Part shown: positions 61,330 to 64,000 of the stretch, in pieces | Position numbering within the stretch: the first letter of the stretch is position 1 | Layout: every line of letters begins with the position of its first letter | DNA from: Advenella sp. S44 | GTDB lineage: Bacteria > Pseudomonadota > Gammaproteobacteria > Burkholderiales > Burkholderiaceae_B | Direction: 5' to 3' | Length of the DNA: 64,000 bases | Assembly: GCF_002810445.1 (NCBI RefSeq) | Contig: NZ_NEXS01000003.1 | Coordinates: 310,001 to 374,000, forward strand | Made by a program: the position numbers and the translations under genes | Notes under the pieces: generated by a model | The model's input: the letters and a program-made list of their open reading frames with translations, nothing else | What the model was told of the DNA's origin: nothing | The model's database searches: none

Positions 61330-62241
61330 ATGGCAATTGCGCAACACGTAAAAGTGGTGGAAGTGGGGCCACGCGACGGCCTGCAGAATGAAAAACAATT
61401 TGTGCCGACGGAGGTCAAGATTGAATTAATTGATCGACTGTCGGCTGCCGGTTTCCAGAATGTGGAGGCGGCCTCTTTTGTCTCGCCCAAATGGGTGCCG
61501 CAAATGGCCGATGGTGCACAGGTCATGGCGGGAATTAAGCGTCGACAAGGTACCGTGTATTCGGTGCTGACGCCCAACCTCAAAGGATTTGAGGGGGCGC
61601 TTGCGGCCAAAGCCGACGAAGTCGTGATCTTTGGCGCGGCCAGCGAGGCGTTTTCGCAAAGGAATATCAACTGCTCCATCGCCGAATCCATTGAGCGCTT
61701 CGAACCGGTAGCCGCAGCAGCCAAAGACGCCGGATTGCGCCTGCGCGCCAGTATCAGCTGTGCGCTGGGTTGCCCGTACGAGGGCGAGATAGCGCCGGCA
61801 GCGGTTGCCGATGTGGTCAAGCGCATGTTGGCGCTGGGCTGCGACGAAATCGACATTGCCGATACGATCGGCGTGGGCACGCCGCGCAAGGTCACGGCAG
61901 TCATGAACGCCGTATCGGCGGTGGCCGACCCGGCCATGTTGTCTGCGCATTTTCATGACACCTATGGCATGGCGCTGGCCAATATTCTGAGTGCACTCGA
62001 AGCCGGGATCGCGATCGTGCATTCATCCGCGGCAGGTCTGGGTGGCTGTCCCTATGCCAAGGGCGCCACCGGCAATGTCGCCACCGAAGATGTCCTGTAC
62101 ATGCTGCATGGCATGGACATCGAAACCGGCATCGACCTGGATCAGGTCATCAACACCGGGCAGTGGATTTCCGATTACCTTCAACGCGCCAATGCCAGCC
62201 GTGCCGGCAAGGCGATTATCACTAAGAGACAGGCGGCGTAA
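61330..62241 (+). CDS. mvaB: Hydroxymethylglutaryl-CoA lyase
   Basis: Cleaves 3-hydroxy-3-methylglutaryl-CoA to acetoacetate and acetyl-CoA, the last step of leucine breakdown. The 303-residue TIM barrel has VEVGPRDGLQNEKQFVP, the Phe/Ala loop EAASFVSPKWVPQMADG, metal ligands in SAHFHDTYGMALAN, and the catalytic Cys240 in GGCPYAKGATGNVATEDV. The spacing to the upstream FMN reductase is 12 bp. The other leucine-degradation genes are absent nearby. Acetoacetate made here can be reduced by the 3-hydroxybutyrate dehydrogenase in this window. Confidence 0.94.
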   Translation: MAIAQHVKVVEVGPRDGLQNEKQFVPTEVKIELIDRLSAAGFQNVEAASFVSPKWVPQMADGAQVMAGIKRRQGTVYSVLTPNLKGFEGALAAKADEVVIFGAASEAFSQRNINCSIAESIERFEPVAAAAKDAGLRLRASISCALGCPYEGEIAPAAVADVVKRMLALGCDEIDIADTIGVGTPRKVTAVMNAVSAVADPAMLSAHFHDTYGMALANILSALEAGIAIVHSSAAGLGGCPYAKGATGNVATEDVLYMLHGMDIETGIDLDQVINTGQWISDYLQRANASRAGKAIITKRQAA

Positions 62242-62249
62242 GCGAATTT

Positions 62250-62729
62250 ATGGTCATCAACTTTTTACCGCTTACCGAAGCGGAGCGCGACCAGTTGCTC
62301 GCCTCCATCCACCCTTTGCCCATCCGTGGACCGGCCTGGCGCACCTGGGTCAAGACGGCTGCCTGGCTTGTCCTGGGCCTGATCGTATTGCAGTTCTTTA
62401 TTGCCTTTAACAAGGCAGGCATGCAGATGCTGTATTCCATGACCGGCCTGATCCTGCTGGTTGTTTTTGTGGCACTTGCCGTGACCACCCGCTATATGCA
62501 GACTTCAATCACCACCATTGACGCCGACGGCATGCGACAAAGCTGGCTGACCCGGCGTGAAGTGGCCTGGCAGGACGTGACCTTTGCCAAGTTCGTCCCC
62601 ATGCTGGCCTCCAAGCGGCTGGTCGTCTTCACAAAAAAAGGCAAGCCCGTTGTGTTCCAGGGCGGAACCCGGGAACTTCAGATCGCGTTTGCCAAAATCT
62701 CGCTGGCATTCAAGAATCGCAAGGTTTGA
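62250..62729 (+). CDS. Membrane protein with two segments and a PH-like domain (YcxB-type)
   Basis: A 159-residue protein starting eight bases after mvaB. Two membrane segments (TAAWLVLGLIVLQFFIAF and YSMTGLILLVVFVALAVTT) are followed by a soluble C-terminal domain of about 70 residues: ITTIDADGMRQSWLTRREVA, WQDVTFAKFVPMLASKRLVV and FTKKGKPVVF. This order resembles YcxB-like proteins with a PH-fold domain after two helices. Function unknown. The tight spacing suggests it shares a transcript with mvaB. Confidence 0.7.
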   Translation: MVINFLPLTEAERDQLLASIHPLPIRGPAWRTWVKTAAWLVLGLIVLQFFIAFNKAGMQMLYSMTGLILLVVFVALAVTTRYMQTSITTIDADGMRQSWLTRREVAWQDVTFAKFVPMLASKRLVVFTKKGKPVVFQGGTRELQIAFAKISLAFKNRKV

Positions 62730-63035
62730 TGTAATAAAAAATGCGGTAAGCAATGGAATGAGTGTGGCTTTTCCTGCGTGTTGCCTTTTGCTGTCTAAGC
62801 AACACGGCGGATTTCTGAAATGGTAAAGAAGCCCCTCATTCAAGCTGTCGTCGCCACGCAGGATCAACTGGCGTTTAGCCGCTCGTCTGTTGCAGGCGAC
62901 GCTTGCTAGGACGCAAGCCGGCGCGACGCTGTCGCAGGAGGGTGATGTTGATGTGCCATATAAGGAGAGGCCGAAATTGGAAGCGTCTTTAAGGTATGCT
63001 ACTTAATTGTCCATTACTTTCCAAGTATCACGATT
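62730..63035. other. 306-bp gap before fmt, with two adjacent hairpins
   Basis: No supported gene. Two hairpins lie side by side: GCTTGC-TAGGAC-GCAAGC (62901-62918) and GCGAC-GCT-GTCGC (62923-62935). Neither has a T-run. GAGG/AAGGAGAGG-like purine stretches occur near 62938 and 62963 but no convincing start codon and frame follow. The fmt promoter is presumably here; I see no consensus pair. Confidence 0.5.
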
Positions 63036-64000
63036 ATGCTGAATGTTGTTTTTGCGGGAACGCCCGAATTTGCCCGCCAGGCGCTGGCAGCCATTGTGCA
63101 GGCCGGATTTTCGGTTCCTCTTGTCATGACGCAGCCCGATCGTCCCGCCGGCCGCGGGATGAAGCTGACGCCCAGCCCGGTCAAACAATTGGCTGTTGCG
63201 CAGAACATCCGCGTAATCCAGCCGACAAGTCTGCGATTGGACGGCAAGTATCCTGACGAGGCCGTCAGTGCCCGGCAGACGCTGCAAGCTCTGCAACCAG
63301 ATGTCATGGTCGTGGCCGCCTATGGCCTGATCCTGCCCCAGTGGGTGCTGGATTTACCCCGCTATGGCTGTCTGAATATCCATGCCAGCCTGTTGCCACG
63401 CTGGCGCGGAGCGGCTCCTATTCAGCGTGCGATCGAGGCCGGGGACACTCAGACGGGAATTGCAATCATGCAGATGGATGCAGGTCTGGATACCGGCAAT
63501 GTGATCGCCAGCGCTACCCTGCCCATCGGCGATCAGAACGCTGCGCAGTTGCACGATGAATTGGCCGTCATGGGCGCCGAACAAATTGTCGCCGTGTTGC
63601 AGACGCTGGATCAGGACAAAGTGCTGCATTCGCGCCCGCAGCCGCAAGAAGGCGTCACGTACGCTGCCAAACTGGACAAGCGCGAAGCGGCGCTGGATTT
63701 ATCTGAAGATGCTGTTGCGCTGGCGCGCCGTATCCGTGCTTTTAATCCGGTGCCGGGTGCAACGCTGATGTTGCCGGGACTGAATGATCCGGTCAAAGTG
63801 TGGGATGCCTGCGCGTTGAAAACTGATGCTGCAGGAATGAGTGCATCGGCAGTGCCCGGACAGGTGCTGGCGGCAACGCCCGAAGGCATTGATATCGCGA
63901 CCGTCAATGGCACACTTCGCCTGTTGCAATTGCAGAAAGCAGGTGGCAAGCGTCAGCCGGTTTCGGTGTTTGTTACGGGATGGAAACCGCCCGAGGAGTG
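63036..64000 (+). CDS. fmt: Methionyl-tRNA formyltransferase (3' end outside window)
   Basis: Formylates initiator Met-tRNA using 10-formyl-tetrahydrofolate. 321 codons are visible, with no stop before the window end; the full enzyme is usually about 310-320 residues, so only a few codons should be missing. The N-terminal domain has [18 protein letters not shown], the catalytic Asn114 and His116 in [18 protein letters not shown], and Asp152 in [10 protein letters not shown]. The C-terminal OB-like domain follows ([14 protein letters not shown] onward). It pairs functionally with def, which lies about 4 kb upstream on the other strand. Confidence 0.95.
   Translation, partial: MLNVVFAGTPEFARQALAAIVQAGFSVPLVMTQPDRPAGRGMKLTPSPVKQLAVAQNIRVIQPTSLRLDGKYPDEAVSARQTLQALQPDVMVVAAYGLILPQWVLDLPRYGCLNIHASLLPRWRGAAPIQRAIEAGDTQTGIAIMQMDAGLDTGNVIASATLPIGDQNAAQLHDELAVMGAEQIVAVLQTLDQDKVLHSRPQPQEGVTYAAKLDKREAALDLSEDAVALARRIRAFNPVPGATLMLPGLNDPVKVWDACALKTDAAGMSASAVPGQVLAATPEGIDIATVNGTLRLLQLQKAGGKRQPVSVFVTGWKPPEE

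Noticed and set aside
1-64000. tRNA, rRNA, CRISPR arrays, intact IS elements or prophage
   Set aside because: No cloverleaf-like sequence with CCA-type end, spacer-repeat pattern, complete transposase or phage gene was seen on reading the intergenic regions.

Overview
The window looks like a chromosomal segment of a betaproteobacterium of the Burkholderiales, most likely the Alcaligenaceae (Bordetella/Achromobacter/Advenella type). The basis is gene order and protein style recalled from that family: birA-coaX, dacC-dat-ybeD-lipB-lipA, waaC-waaA, a trifunctional PutA with a ribbon-helix-helix domain, and an LivFGHMK cluster flanked by two acyl-CoA synthetases. The genus is inferred. About 55 protein genes are annotated. 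I found no rRNA, tRNA, CRISPR array or intact insertion sequence.

Layout. 1-9.5 kb: the end of a PEGA-domain protein, an orphan TRAP-type binding protein with a repeat tail, putA, ubiA, free-methionine-sulfoxide reductase and a Na+/H+ antiporter-like protein. 9.6-16.8 kb: fmdB-aspS, 3-hydroxybutyrate dehydrogenase with a patatin lipase, a zinc metallopeptidase, a site-2-protease-like protein without its HExxH motif, and an EEP-family hydrolase. 17-26.5 kb: core LPS genes waaC and waaA, then birA, coaX, a 53-residue membrane peptide, an alpha/beta hydrolase, and dacC-dat-ybeD-lipB-lipA ending in a strong terminator.

26.7-47.8 kb is the surface-polysaccharide region. galE and pgi sit at its left edge. 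They are followed by a polyprenyl-phosphate sugar transferase, an AT-rich island of glycosyltransferases, a methyltransferase with a long coiled coil, UDP-galactopyranose mutase (glf) and an ABC exporter (wzm/wzt). Next come a 0.9 kb gap with a decayed transposase fragment, an OafA-type O-acyltransferase, tesB, a WaaL-like ligase and a GT9 glycosyltransferase. Together these could build a galactofuranose-containing O-antigen, cap it, export it through Wzm/Wzt and ligate it to lipid A-core.

47.8-64 kb: yggS, a Crp/Fnr-type regulator divergent from a seven-gene operon (acyl-CoA synthetase, livG, livH, livM, livK, livF, PaaK-like ligase), a lipoate-ligase-like gene, def, dprA, an FMN reductase, a 3-hydroxy-3-methylglutaryl-CoA lyase, a small membrane protein, and fmt cut by the window end.

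The observations most worth a second look are: the WbdD-like architecture of the coiled-coil methyltransferase in a Wzm/Wzt locus; the AEAAR replacement of HExxH in the site-2-protease homologue; a nine-copy degenerate 14-bp array between galE and a glycosyltransferase; three boxes at exact 22-bp spacing between def and dprA; three GGTTAACC palindromes upstream of putA; a Fur-box-like sequence at pgi; and a TGTCG-N6-CGACA palindrome at the regulator/liv divergence.
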